This document shows, piece after piece, positions 24,424-32,184 of a DNA stretch of 40,290 bases. The DNA is taken from positions 1 to 40,290 of the forward strand of contig CADBSB010000006.1 in NCBI GenBank assembly GCA_902797235.1, written 5' to 3'. A program made the position numbers and the translations under genes. The DNA is from an uncultured Ruminococcus sp. (GTDB lineage Bacteria; Bacillota; Clostridia; Oscillospirales; CAG-272). Position 1 is the stretch's first letter, and each line of letters starts with the position of its first letter. The notes under the pieces are model-generated. The model was not told where the DNA came from. It searched no databases and saw nothing but the letters and a program-made list of their open reading frames with translations.

Positions 24424-24506
24424 ACTGTTAAACAACAGTCAATTAAAACGCATAGCATTCCAATGTTTAGAGTAATATAATAAATGACATACAAAATGTA
24501 CAAAAT
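24424..24506. promoter_or_regulatory. murC-spoVG intergenic control region
   Basis: A perfect inverted repeat ACTGTT-AAAC-AACAGT (24424-24439) lies between the divergent genes. TATAAT at 24476-24481 is the likely -10 for spoVG, but its -35 (TAGCAT) is poor. TACAAAAT is then repeated with one base between copies (24490-24497 and 24499-24506). I saw no convincing sigma-H promoter, which drives spoVG in B. subtilis. The repeats could bind a regulator. Confidence 0.4.
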
Positions 24507-24542
24507 TTTATTTCTGTAATCCACAGTAAAGGAGAGATAAAG

Positions 24543-24860
24543 ATGGAGATCACCGGAGTAAAAGTAAGAAAAGCGTTCGAAGAGGGGACAATGAGAGCGA
24601 TTGTATCCGTCACGCTTGATAATCAGGTGGCGGTGCACGATATAAAGGTAATTTACGCAAGCGAGAGATTTTTCATAGTGATGCCCTCGCGCAAGGTTGC
24701 GGAAAATTCATACCGTGATATAGTTCATCCCATAAATTCCGAATTCCGTGCAAAACTTGAAAAAGCCGTTATAGACGCTTATTTCGAGCAGAAGGACGCT
24801 TTGCTTGAGGAAGCGCGCGCCATCGCGGAGCAGGCCGAGCCGAAGACCGAAGAGGAATAA
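24543..24860 (+). CDS. spoVG: SpoVG, RNA-binding regulator
   Basis: The 105-residue protein is a clear SpoVG: MEITGVKVRK, MRAIVSVTLDNQVAVHDIKVI, FFIVMPSRK and the FRDIAHPI-like YRDIVHPINSEFR. SpoVG proteins are small nucleic-acid-binding regulators that affect septation, sporulation and virulence genes in Bacillota. The C-terminal tail is acidic, as usual. AAAGGAG is well placed. It is monocistronic, with a terminator 15 nt after the stop. Confidence 0.96.
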   Translation: MEITGVKVRKAFEEGTMRAIVSVTLDNQVAVHDIKVIYASERFFIVMPSRKVAENSYRDIVHPINSEFRAKLEKAVIDAYFEQKDALLEEARAIAEQAEPKTEEE

Positions 24861-24874
24861 TGACAAAGCGGATC

Positions 24875-24897
24875 GCCGCCCTACCGGGCGGCTTTTT
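24875..24897 (+). terminator. spoVG terminator
   Basis: The stem GCCGCCC-TACC-GGGCGGC is followed by TTTTT. It overlaps the last codons of the convergent glycosyltransferase gene. Confidence 0.85.
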
Positions 24898-25618
24898 CCG
24901 TTTTCAGCTTCTTTTTTATGCGGCGCTTGATCTTGACGACGTCGGACAGCATTTTGAGCGAATCCGAAAAAACGTGTATCTTTGATTCCCTGTGGTTAAT
25001 TATTTTAACGGGTAACTCCCCTATGCCGTATCCGAGATACGACGCGGTCATTATCGCCTCAAAATCGAAGGCGAAGCCGTCCGTTTCGCAGCGGGAGAAT
25101 ATCTCGTGCGCGGCTTCCTTTGTAAAGCCCTTTACGCCGCACTGTGAATCGGATAGTCTGAAACCGCCGAGGATCCCGAGGACCTTTATATATATCTTTG
25201 ACGCGAGCTTGCGTATCGCCGTATATCCCTCGTAGCCGTCGGAGGACAGGTTCCTGCTGCCGACGACCATTTTTTTGTCCGGATTGTTTTTGAAAAACTC
25301 GGCCACGCGTCCTATAACGTCGACGCCGAAGGCTATATCGCAGTCCGTGAAAAGCGCTATGTCACCGTCGGAGGACAGCATTCCCGTGCGCACGGCGCAG
25401 CCCTTGCCGCGGTTTTTTTCGTAGCGGACAAGTCTTACGTTTTTGTGGTCCTTCGCGTATTCAAGAACGGCGTCGCCGCAGCCGTCCGTCGAGCCGTCGT
25501 CCGCGAATATAAGCTCGTAATCGTCGAAATTCGAGGATAGGTATCCGTCAAACTGTCTGACGGACGATCTGATTATCGACGATTCGTTATACATGGGTAT
25601 TATTACGGATAATCTCAT
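24881..25618 (-). CDS. family 2 glycosyltransferase (dolichyl-phosphate-type)
   Basis: The 245-residue GT-A enzyme transfers a sugar from a nucleotide donor, probably to a polyprenyl phosphate. VIIPMYNES at the start, FADDGSTDG and ALFTDCDIAFG carry the donor and metal-binding Asp residues, and VGSRNL, DSQCGVKGF and DFEAIMTA are typical of the DPM1/DPG-synthase subgroup. There are no C-terminal membrane helices, so it is peripheral. It begins 4 nt after the sortase stop and is the second gene of that operon; a TTG three bases earlier is an alternative start. The sugar and the acceptor cannot be read from sequence. Confidence 0.88.
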   Translation of the reverse strand: MRLSVIIPMYNESSIIRSSVRQFDGYLSSNFDDYELIFADDGSTDGCGDAVLEYAKDHKNVRLVRYEKNRGKGCAVRTGMLSSDGDIALFTDCDIAFGVDVIGRVAEFFKNNPDKKMVVGSRNLSSDGYEGYTAIRKLASKIYIKVLGILGGFRLSDSQCGVKGFTKEAAHEIFSRCETDGFAFDFEAIMTASYLGYGIGELPVKIINHRESKIHVFSDSLKMLSDVVKIKRRIKKKLKTEKAAR

Positions 25619-25622
25619 CAAC

Positions 25623-26636
25623 TCAAACCTCGTATACGCCTATGAGCTTTGCGTGGAACGCCCAGCGCATACCGTCGCCCCTGACCGTGCAGGTGGACAG
25701 CGTCAGTATCTTTGAATCCTTGTCGAACGTCACGTCTTTTTTGAAGATGGATTTCTTTTTGCATCTCTCGCAGAATTCAAGGAATTCGTCGTCGCTCGTA
25801 AAGTAGGTCTGTATATAATTGTACTTCGCCGACGTGTCGTAAACGGAGAACAGCTCGTAGGTGTACATACCTTTCGCCGTGACGATATTTATGACCTGGT
25901 TCTGGAAAGCCTTTTCGTTTATGGCAAAATCGAGCAGCGGCGCGAACATTATGCTCGCCGTGTTCATGTTGTGGCCGTATATTATGAGGTTCCTGTTCGA
26001 GAGGGCGTTGCGCGAGCAGCGGTAGTCCGCGAAGATCGAGCCGTAGCGCGTGTACGTACCGTCTAATTCCGCGTAAAGATACGTTTCGTTATCCTTGCCC
26101 TGCATTATTATATAGTTGACGCCCGTGCCCGGAACGTCTATCCAGCCGTAAATATCGGGATAGCTGCGCTGTAAGCCGACGAACTGGGCGCGCGTGCTCT
26201 CAAAATATTCGTTATATTCTTTTTTCTCGCCGCTCGTAACGTCGCCTATATCTATTATCGACATGGACTGACCGAGCTCGGGCGTCGCCTCGTCCTCCAA
26301 AGACTTTTCCATGGTGGGTATTACGTCAAGCGTTATTTCGCCGCTTTTTATCTTTGAAAAATAATCGCTCAACTGCTGTTTTTCGGCGTACTGCAAGGCG
26401 TACGACGCGACGTAACCCGCCGCGCCCAAAAACACGAGGAAGCATAAAAGCATCGCCGTGTACCTTATAGCGCCGCCGAGCGCCGTTCTTATGAGCGTTT
26501 TTCTCGTTACCTCGTTTCTTTTTGAAAGATCCGAAGGACGCGCGGACGATAACGCTTTTGTGAATTCTGTCTCGTTATTTTCCTCTCCGGTGTGTAAAAC
26601 GCTGTCGTTTTGCGCGCTGTTTTTGTTTTCTTTCAT
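25623..26636 (-). CDS. srtB: class B sortase
   Basis: Class B sortases cut sorting signals and link surface proteins to the wall. The 337 residues have a long cytosolic N-terminus (about 55), a transmembrane helix near 58-80 and an extracellular catalytic domain. PDIYGWIDVPGTGVNYIIMQ, the catalytic His222 in IIYGHNM, Cys316 in LTLSTC and Arg324 in GMRWAFHAKL complete the triad. The helical insert between His and Cys marks class B. The N-terminal cytosolic extension is longer than usual. No substrate with a sorting signal is in the window. Its stop is 4 nt before the glycosyltransferase start. Confidence 0.93.
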   Translation of the reverse strand: MKENKNSAQNDSVLHTGEENNETEFTKALSSARPSDLSKRNEVTRKTLIRTALGGAIRYTAMLLCFLVFLGAAGYVASYALQYAEKQQLSDYFSKIKSGEITLDVIPTMEKSLEDEATPELGQSMSIIDIGDVTSGEKKEYNEYFESTRAQFVGLQRSYPDIYGWIDVPGTGVNYIIMQGKDNETYLYAELDGTYTRYGSIFADYRCSRNALSNRNLIIYGHNMNTASIMFAPLLDFAINEKAFQNQVINIVTAKGMYTYELFSVYDTSAKYNYIQTYFTSDDEFLEFCERCKKKSIFKKDVTFDKDSKILTLSTCTVRGDGMRWAFHAKLIGVYEV

Positions 26637-26685
26637 ATAAATATCCTTACGCAGAAATCCTGTATCTTATACTTGTACTTATATT

Positions 26686-26714
26686 ATTGTATTTGCAAAA
26701 TTTTAATTATGCAA
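26686..26714 (-). promoter_or_regulatory. sigma-A promoter of the sortase operon
   Basis: On the minus strand TTGCAT, 17 nt and TACAAT lie about 50 nt upstream of the ATG at 26636. Confidence 0.55.
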
Positions 26715-26821
26715 GCGATTTTTTTGTATTTTCATATTTTTTAGGCGCGTTTATGCGTAAATTTTCCGCCGCGATTTGAAAAACGGCATAAAAACGGGGA
26801 TGATAATATAGATTGTTAATA

Positions 26822-27391
26822 ATGATTTATATTTATTTCGGACGTAAATTCAGGCTGAGCGTTTTAGTGCCGCTTTTGATATTTCTGCGCTTTTATTCGG
26901 GGGATTCCGTATTGACGGCGGCGGCAGCGGTAATAATACATGAGGCGGCGCATTTTACGGCCGGCGCGGCGCTCGGGCTTAAAACGGAGACGGTGACGCT
27001 GTCGCCGCTCGGCGCGGACATAAAATACCGCGGCGTGATACCGTACAAAACGGAAACGGCGGTGGCTTTGTCCGGCCCTCTCGTCAGTATAATCGCCGCG
27101 TTCGCCGCGCGTTTCATCTCTTATGATTTTTTCACCGTCAGCCTTATATACGGACTTCTGAATCTTCTGCCCGTACCGTGCTTTGACGGGGGCAGGGCGC
27201 TTAACGCCCTTGTTTTCCTGTTTGCGCCGTACCGTACGGCGGACGTGATATGCTCCGTTATCAGCACCGTTTTTTTGATCCTTTTATATCTTTTTTCCGT
27301 TTTTATTCTTTTTTACACGTCGTTCAACGCCTCGCTTTTGTTTATCTGCGCCTATATTTTCGTTAAATCATATATTAAAATGGCAAATTGA
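26822..27391 (+). CDS. M50 site-2 protease, SpoIVFB-like
   Basis: The 189-residue intramembrane metalloprotease has HEAAH at residues 40-44 (HExxH zinc site) and LLPVPCFDGGRAL with Asp122 as third ligand, in a short polytopic protein of about five helices. SpoIVFB, which activates pro-sigma-K in the mother cell, shares this layout, but is 288 residues with a C-terminal CBS domain that is missing here. No spoIVFA partner is adjacent. The identity as an M50 peptidase is firm; a sporulation role is an inference. The start is uncertain: ATG at 26822 has no good SD, and TTG at 26813 is possible. Confidence 0.82.
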   Translation: MIYIYFGRKFRLSVLVPLLIFLRFYSGDSVLTAAAAVIIHEAAHFTAGAALGLKTETVTLSPLGADIKYRGVIPYKTETAVALSGPLVSIIAAFAARFISYDFFTVSLIYGLLNLLPVPCFDGGRALNALVFLFAPYRTADVICSVISTVFLILLYLFSVFILFYTSFNASLLFICAYIFVKSYIKMAN

Positions 27392-27443
27392 GGGGTAAAA
27401 TAAGTGTATTTATCAAAAAATAAAGTTTTTTTAGGTAAAAGTA

Positions 27444-27471
27444 TTGCATTTTAAAAAAAATGTGGTATAAT
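27444..27471 (+). promoter_or_regulatory. sigma-A promoter of the pot operon
   Basis: TTGCAT, 16 nt and a perfect TATAAT are present, giving a start near 27478 and a leader of roughly 220 nt before potA. Confidence 0.75.
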
Positions 27472-27477
27472 AAAAAT

Positions 27478-27682
27478 GATAAATAAGGAATCGGTCTTCA
27501 CATGATCGGTCGTCGGCGTGTCCGATGGGGCGGGGGCGAGGAGCCCTGAACGTCCGTGTGTTATATCTGGATCTTTAATCCTTTGCGGTTTTTTATCTGT
27601 ATATGACGCCTTATAAAAGAATGGTAACATCTCTACCCTAAGGCAAAATTGAGTTCGCTTTAGCGGTCAGAGGTGTTTTTTT
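27478..27682 (+). ncRNA. structured 5' leader of potABCD, candidate cis-regulatory RNA
   Basis: The stretch 27392-27699 has no gene. By hand, 27499-27509 (CACA, TGAT bulge, CGG) pairs with CCGTGTG at 27554-27560 and encloses two hairpins, TCGG-CGTGT-CCGA (27513-27525) and GGGC-GAGGA-GCCC (27534-27546), making a three-way junction. A small GGAT-CTTTA-ATCC hairpin and T6 follow (27569-27594), then the strong terminator at 27626-27682. I compared it with purine, glycine, SAM, TPP, cobalamin, c-di-GMP, ZTP, THF, ykkC and manganese consensus elements from memory and saw no match. A riboswitch or attenuator for polyamine uptake is inferred; a separate small RNA is the alternative. Confidence 0.5.
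27626..27682 (+). terminator. attenuator-type terminator just before potA
   Basis: A 12-bp basal stem (27626-27637 with 27665-27677, one bulged C, one G-U) is followed by a 7-bp top stem CTAAGGC/GCTTTAG and then T7 (27676-27682). It ends 8 nt before the potA Shine-Dalgarno, so it must be bypassed for pot expression. Confidence 0.85.
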
Positions 27683-27699
27683 ACATACAAGGAGCACTT

Positions 27700-28839
27700 A
27701 TGGAACAGACAAAGATAATCGATTTGAAAAATATCAGCAAATCCTATAACGGAGAGACGGTTTTGAACGATATAAACCTTTACATCCGCGATAAGGAGTT
27801 CGTAACGCTTCTCGGTCCGTCCGGCTGCGGCAAGACGACCACCCTGCGTATAATCGGCGGCTTTGAGACGCCGGACACGGGCGACATATATTTTGACGGA
27901 GTAAAGATTAACGACGTTCCGCCGTACAAGCGCAACGTGAACACGGTGTTCCAGAGGTACGCGCTTTTCCCGCATTTAAACGTTTTTGAAAACGTGGCGT
28001 TCGGTCTGCGCGTCGCAAAGGTAAAGGAAAAGGAAATAGTAAAGCGCGTGAAGGAAACGCTTGAGCTCGTGAACTTGAAAGGCTTTGAGCGCCGCTCCGT
28101 CGCAACTCTGTCGGGCGGTCAGCAGCAGAGGGTCGCGATAGCGAGAGCGCTTGTGAACAATCCGAAGGTGCTTTTGCTTGACGAGCCGCTCGCCGCGCTC
28201 GATCTGAAGCTGCGCAAGGATATGCAGAACGAGTTAAAAGCCTTGCACGAGAGGACGGGCATAACGTTCATATACGTCACGCACGACCAGGAGGAGGCCC
28301 TCTCCATGTCAGACACCATAGTCGTCATGGCAAACGGAAAGATACAGCAGATAGGCACGCCGACCGATATTTACAACGAGCCGAAAAACGCCTTCGTCGC
28401 GGACTTCATAGGTGAATCGAACATACTTGACGGCGTTATGACGGAAGATTTCCTGGCGAAATTCGCGGGACACGAGTTCAAATGCCTTGACAAGGGCTTT
28501 GAGAAGAACGAGCCGGTCGATATAGTCGTCCGCCCCGAGGATATAGACATAGTCAAAGCCGAGGAGGGGATGCTCAAGGGCACGGTCACGTCCGTCACCT
28601 TCAAGGGCGTCCACTGGGAGATAATAGTCGATATACAGAATTTCAAATGGATGATACAGACGACGGATTACTGCGCGCTGGGCTCCGTTATAGGTCTGTC
28701 GATCGACCCGGACGCCATACACGTTATGAAGAAATCAGAATACTCCGATATGTTCGGCGCCTATTCGTCGTACAGCGATGAATTTGACGAGCTGTCCGTC
28801 GCCGATTCACAGCCGGCGGAAGAGGTAAAAGAAGAATGA
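27700..28839 (+). CDS. potA: spermidine/putrescine ABC transporter ATP-binding protein
   Basis: PotA powers polyamine import. The 379 residues have Walker [10 protein letters not shown] at about 39-47, the Q-loop in [11 protein letters not shown], signature LSGGQQQR at 137-144, Walker [13 protein letters not shown] and the switch His in YVTHDQEEA. The C-terminal 130 residues form the TOBE regulatory domain with [10 protein letters not shown]. The ATG at 27700 has AAGGAG at the right distance; an upstream in-frame start would lie in the terminator. The overlap of 4 nt with potB indicates coupling. Confidence 0.95.
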   Translation: MEQTKIIDLKNISKSYNGETVLNDINLYIRDKEFVTLLGPSGCGKTTTLRIIGGFETPDTGDIYFDGVKINDVPPYKRNVNTVFQRYALFPHLNVFENVAFGLRVAKVKEKEIVKRVKETLELVNLKGFERRSVATLSGGQQQRVAIARALVNNPKVLLLDEPLAALDLKLRKDMQNELKALHERTGITFIYVTHDQEEALSMSDTIVVMANGKIQQIGTPTDIYNEPKNAFVADFIGESNILDGVMTEDFLAKFAGHEFKCLDKGFEKNEPVDIVVRPEDIDIVKAEEGMLKGTVTSVTFKGVHWEIIVDIQNFKWMIQTTDYCALGSVIGLSIDPDAIHVMKKSEYSDMFGAYSSYSDEFDELSVADSQPAEEVKEE

Positions 28840-29660
28840 AGCGCAAAACGTTCCTTGAAAGAGCGGCGGCGGTACCGCATATCGTCTGGATGATACTTTT
28901 CATCGTCGCGCCGCTTCTGTTCGTTATATATTTCGCGTTTACCGACGCAAGCGGAAAATTCTCGTTTTCAAACATAGTTAATCTTTCAAACTACGGCAAC
29001 ATATTCCTTATGTCCGTGCTGTTCGCGTTTTTGGCGACGGTGATATGCCTGCTTTTGGGCTATCCGCTCGCGTTCTTCATGTCACGGCTCAAGCCGTCAA
29101 CGCAGAGAGCGGTCGTACTGCTCCTCATGCTTCCGATGTGGATAAGCCTGCTTATCAGAACGTATTCGCTTCTCGCCCTGCTTGACAACGGCGGACTTCT
29201 GAATTCGCTTTTGCAGGCGCTGAATTTGCCGACGGTGAAGATAGTGGGCACGCCCGGCGCGGTCATACTCGGTATGGTCTACGACTTTTTACCGTATATG
29301 GTGCTTCCGATATATACCACGCTTTCAAAGCTCGACATAAGACTGTTCGAGGCGGCGGAGGATCTGGGCTGCAACGGCGTAAAGACGCTGTTCAAGGTCG
29401 CGCTTCCGTTATCCAAATCCGGTATAATCTCCGGCATAACGATGGTGTTCGTTCCGTCGATCAGCACGTTCTATATCTCGCAGAAGCTCGGCGGCGGCAG
29501 ATTCGACCTCATAGGCGATACGATAGAGCGCCAGTTCCTCATGAACAACAACAAAAACGTCGGCGCGGCTATATCGCTCGTCATGATGATACTGATACTT
29601 ATTTCCGTCGCGGTGATGAACAAGTTCGGCGACGACGACGGAGGTGAGCTGATAGTATGA
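28836..29660 (+). CDS. potB: spermidine/putrescine ABC transporter permease PotB
   Basis: The 274-residue inner-membrane permease has six helices. The ATPase-coupling EAA loop reads [28 protein letters not shown], near residues 169-197, and [19 protein letters not shown] is typical of PotB. It overlaps potA by ATGA and potC by 4 nt. It should pair with PotC to form the translocation path. Confidence 0.95.
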   Translation: MKRKTFLERAAAVPHIVWMILFIVAPLLFVIYFAFTDASGKFSFSNIVNLSNYGNIFLMSVLFAFLATVICLLLGYPLAFFMSRLKPSTQRAVVLLLMLPMWISLLIRTYSLLALLDNGGLLNSLLQALNLPTVKIVGTPGAVILGMVYDFLPYMVLPIYTTLSKLDIRLFEAAEDLGCNGVKTLFKVALPLSKSGIISGITMVFVPSISTFYISQKLGGGRFDLIGDTIERQFLMNNNKNVGAAISLVMMILILISVAVMNKFGDDDGGELIV

Positions 29661-30484
29661 AGGTTTTATCAAAAATTTACATGGTGCTTATCTTCGCCCT
29701 GCTTTACGCGCCGATAATCGTGCTCGTTTTATTCTCGTTCAACAGGGCGGGTACGTTCAACAATTATTCCGAATTTTCGTTTTACTGGTATAAAGAGCTG
29801 TTCCGCGATTCCACGGCGCTCGACGCGCTTAAAAATTCGCTGATACTGGCGCTCTCGTCAGCGGCTATCGCCACGGTCATAGGCACGCTCGCCGCATACG
29901 GTATAAACGGTATGCGCAACAAGTACGTCAAGACCGTTATAAATTCGATAACGAACATACCGATGATGAACCCGGATATAGTTACCGGCGTTTCGATGAT
30001 GCTTTTGTTCGCCGCGGCGTCCGCTATACCGTTTTTAAACGTGGAAATGGGCTTCGGCACGATGCTCATAGCTCACACGACGTTCAATCTGCCTTACGTG
30101 ATACTTTCCGTTCTGCCGAAATTCAAGCAGATGGATAAGCATTTATCCGAGGCGGCGCTCGATTTAGGCTGTACGCCGGCGCAGACGTTTTTGCGCGTGG
30201 AGCTGCCGTTCATCATGCCGGGCGTCGTATCGGGCTTCATGCTCGGCTTCACGCTGTCGCTCGACGATTTCGTGATTTCGCACTTCGTCAGCTCATCCGA
30301 TTTCAAAACCTTGCCGTTATACGTTTACAACCAGACGGCGCACGACGTAAAATTCAGTATGTACGCGCTCTGCGCACTTATGGTGTTCGCGATACTCGTG
30401 CTCATGATACTCGTGAACTTTGCCGGTGCCGACAGAAGTAATAACAAAAAGAAAAAGAAGACCCGCGCGGTCAGTAAGATTTAA
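29657..30484 (+). CDS. potC: spermidine/putrescine ABC transporter permease PotC
   Basis: The 275-residue permease begins with a helix, then LLYAPIIVLVLFSFN and FSFYWYKELF, typical of PotC. MMNPDIVTGVSMMLLF follows in the core, and the EAA loop LSEAALDLGCTPAQTFLRVELPF lies near residues 160-190, then SLDDFVISHFV. The C-terminus is a short basic tail. The start overlaps potB by 4 nt, and potD follows after 14 nt. Confidence 0.95.
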   Translation: MKVLSKIYMVLIFALLYAPIIVLVLFSFNRAGTFNNYSEFSFYWYKELFRDSTALDALKNSLILALSSAAIATVIGTLAAYGINGMRNKYVKTVINSITNIPMMNPDIVTGVSMMLLFAAASAIPFLNVEMGFGTMLIAHTTFNLPYVILSVLPKFKQMDKHLSEAALDLGCTPAQTFLRVELPFIMPGVVSGFMLGFTLSLDDFVISHFVSSSDFKTLPLYVYNQTAHDVKFSMYALCALMVFAILVLMILVNFAGADRSNNKKKKKTRAVSKI

Positions 30485-30498
30485 GAGGAGAACAACAA

Positions 30499-31731
30499 AT
30501 GAAAAAAATACTTGCTTTGATATTGCTTGCCGTTATCGTTTTGCCCGTGCTCGCATCCTGCGGAGCAGCAGGCGATACGATAACGCTGTACGTTTACAAC
30601 TGGGGCGAATATATTTCCGACGGAAGCGAGGAATCGCTTGACGTCAACGCCGAATTTGAAAAATATTGCAGTGAAAGCGAAGAGATACACAAGATAACGG
30701 GCGGAAAAAAGGTCAAGGTCAATTATTCCACCTATTCGAGCAACGAGGATCTTTATGCAAAGCTTGAATCGAATACCGTCAGCTACGACGTCGTTATCCC
30801 GTCCGACTATATGATAGCCAGACTTGCAAAAGAGGGGCTGATACAGAAGATAGACGTTTCCAAGATCGAAAACTACGGCAATATATACGATAACTTCAAA
30901 AATCTGTTCTATGATGAAAACAACGAGTACAGCGTACCGTACACCTACGGCACCGTCGGCGTGATTTACGACACGTCGAAGGTCGACGCGGAGGACGCTG
31001 CCGATCACAGCTGGGCTCTTATGTGGAACGAGAAATACGCGGGCGATATACTTCAGTTCAACAACCCGCGCGACGCTTTCGGTGTGGCGCACTTCTACCA
31101 GGGCACGAATCCCAATACCACCGACGCGGACGAATGGATAAAGGCGCAGAAGCTCCTTAAAGATCAGAAAGCCGTTGTCCAGGGCTACGTCATGGACGAG
31201 GTCTTCAATAAGATGGAGAGCGGCTCCGCCGCCGTCGCGGTTTACTACGCGGGCGATTTCCTTACGATGTACGAGGATAACGAAAACCTTGATTTCTACT
31301 ATCCGAAGGAGGGTACCAACGTATTCGTCGACGCTATGTGTGTGCCGACAAGCTCGAAGAACCCGGATCTCGCGCTTGAATATATAAACTTCATGCTCTC
31401 CGAGGAGATAGCCATAGCGAACGCCGAGGCGATCTGCTATGCGTCACCGAACAAGCTCGTCGTTGAAAACGAGGATTATAAGGAGTGCATGGCGGAGATA
31501 CACGAGAACGCCATGGATATACTCTACGGCTACGACGAGGAAAAAATGGAGTACTTCCACGATCTGCCGGACGATACGAGAGCTCTTATGAACAACCTCT
31601 GGGAGGAGCTTAAAATAGACGGAGAAAAGAACACCGCCATTATCATAATCTGCTGCGTGATGTTCGCCGTATTCGCCGCCATAATAGTGTTTATGGTAAT
31701 AAGAAAAAAGAAAAAAACGCTTTCCTACTGA
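30499..31731 (+). CDS. potD: spermidine/putrescine-binding lipoprotein PotD with C-terminal membrane helix
   Basis: PotD captures polyamines outside the membrane. The signal ends LPVLASC, so the protein is a lipoprotein (Cys21). The mature domain has the family blocks LYVYNWGEYI, YDVVIPSDYMIARLAKEGL, PYTYGTVGVIYDTSKV and FVDAMCVPTSSKNPDLALEYINFM. Unusually, residues 385-405 form a hydrophobic helix followed by RKKKK, so the C-terminus is also membrane-anchored. The length of 410 is about 50 above usual, mostly from this tail. AAGAGGAG precedes the ATG. Confidence 0.95.
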   Translation: MKKILALILLAVIVLPVLASCGAAGDTITLYVYNWGEYISDGSEESLDVNAEFEKYCSESEEIHKITGGKKVKVNYSTYSSNEDLYAKLESNTVSYDVVIPSDYMIARLAKEGLIQKIDVSKIENYGNIYDNFKNLFYDENNEYSVPYTYGTVGVIYDTSKVDAEDAADHSWALMWNEKYAGDILQFNNPRDAFGVAHFYQGTNPNTTDADEWIKAQKLLKDQKAVVQGYVMDEVFNKMESGSAAVAVYYAGDFLTMYEDNENLDFYYPKEGTNVFVDAMCVPTSSKNPDLALEYINFMLSEEIAIANAEAICYASPNKLVVENEDYKECMAEIHENAMDILYGYDEEKMEYFHDLPDDTRALMNNLWEELKIDGEKNTAIIIICCVMFAVFAAIIVFMVIRKKKKTLSY

Positions 31732-31746
31732 TAAACGGTGATAAAT

Positions 31747-32040
31747 ATGAAAAAAGAACTTGTATTCGTCATGATCGCGGCGGTGTGCGTGTTTGCGATA
31801 GCCGTGTTTATGATAGGCGGAGTACTTCAGGATGTTGATTATCACGACCTGTCAAAGCTCCCGCTGCTTGAACAGAAAGCGGCGTACGATAAAATGCAGA
31901 CGCGCCGCACGATAGGCGAGGTAATGCAGCTCATAGGCGCGATATTGGCGCTGACCGGGTTTATTACCGTCACGGTCGTATCGCTTTCGATAAGCCACTA
32001 CAACGCCAAAGAGGCGGAAAAGAAATACGTAAAAGAATAA
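31747..32040 (+). CDS. small two-helix membrane protein at the end of the pot operon
   Basis: The 97-residue product has a helix at about residues 5-24, a loop rich in charged residues with LPLLEQKAAYDKMQTRRTIG, a second helix near 57-78 and a basic/acidic tail. I recognise no family. It starts 15 nt after the potD stop with GGTGAT upstream (a GTG at 31738 is an alternative) and precedes the operon terminator, so it is co-transcribed with potABCD and may be an accessory subunit. Confidence 0.7.
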   Translation: MKKELVFVMIAAVCVFAIAVFMIGGVLQDVDYHDLSKLPLLEQKAAYDKMQTRRTIGEVMQLIGAILALTGFITVTVVSLSISHYNAKEAEKKYVKE

Positions 32041-32046
32041 AGAAAG

Positions 32047-32077
32047 AAGCTGTCGCGGTGTGCGGCAGCTTTTTTTT
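32047..32077 (+). terminator. pot operon terminator
   Basis: AAGCTGTCGC-GGTGT-GCGGCAGCTT (one G-U) is followed by a T run to 32077. Confidence 0.9.
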
Positions 32078-32131
32078 GCTTTTGGCAGGGGCGAGCAGCG
32101 CTAGTCCGTCTCGTTTGTTCGGATTTCATCA

Positions 32132-32148
32132 GGCGACCGATGGTCGTC
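32132..32148. repeat. REP-like hairpin GGCGACC-GAT-GGTCGTC
   Basis: A 7-bp stem (one G-U) with loop GAT is followed by CCTAC. It lies in the 107-bp gap between the pot terminator and the XRE gene, in sequence richer in GC than the surroundings. Confidence 0.4.
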
Positions 32149-32184
32149 CCTACAGGTCGCGCGGGGGCTCACGCATCCGACATC

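Noticed and set aside
24355-24435. Longer MurC start at 24435
   Set aside because: The added 27 residues are hydrophobic and unlike MurC N-termini, which begin just before the Rossmann glycine motif.
27601-27670. Possible purine riboswitch (ATGG followed by TCTACC before potA)
   Set aside because: The conserved core TATAAT/GATATGG and the terminal GACTA block are missing, and the TCTACC segment is fully paired as part of the terminator stem.
27478-27682. 6S RNA, SRP RNA or tmRNA in the pot leader
   Set aside because: No long rod with central bubble, no SRP GGAA/AGCA loop and no tRNA-like ends are present.
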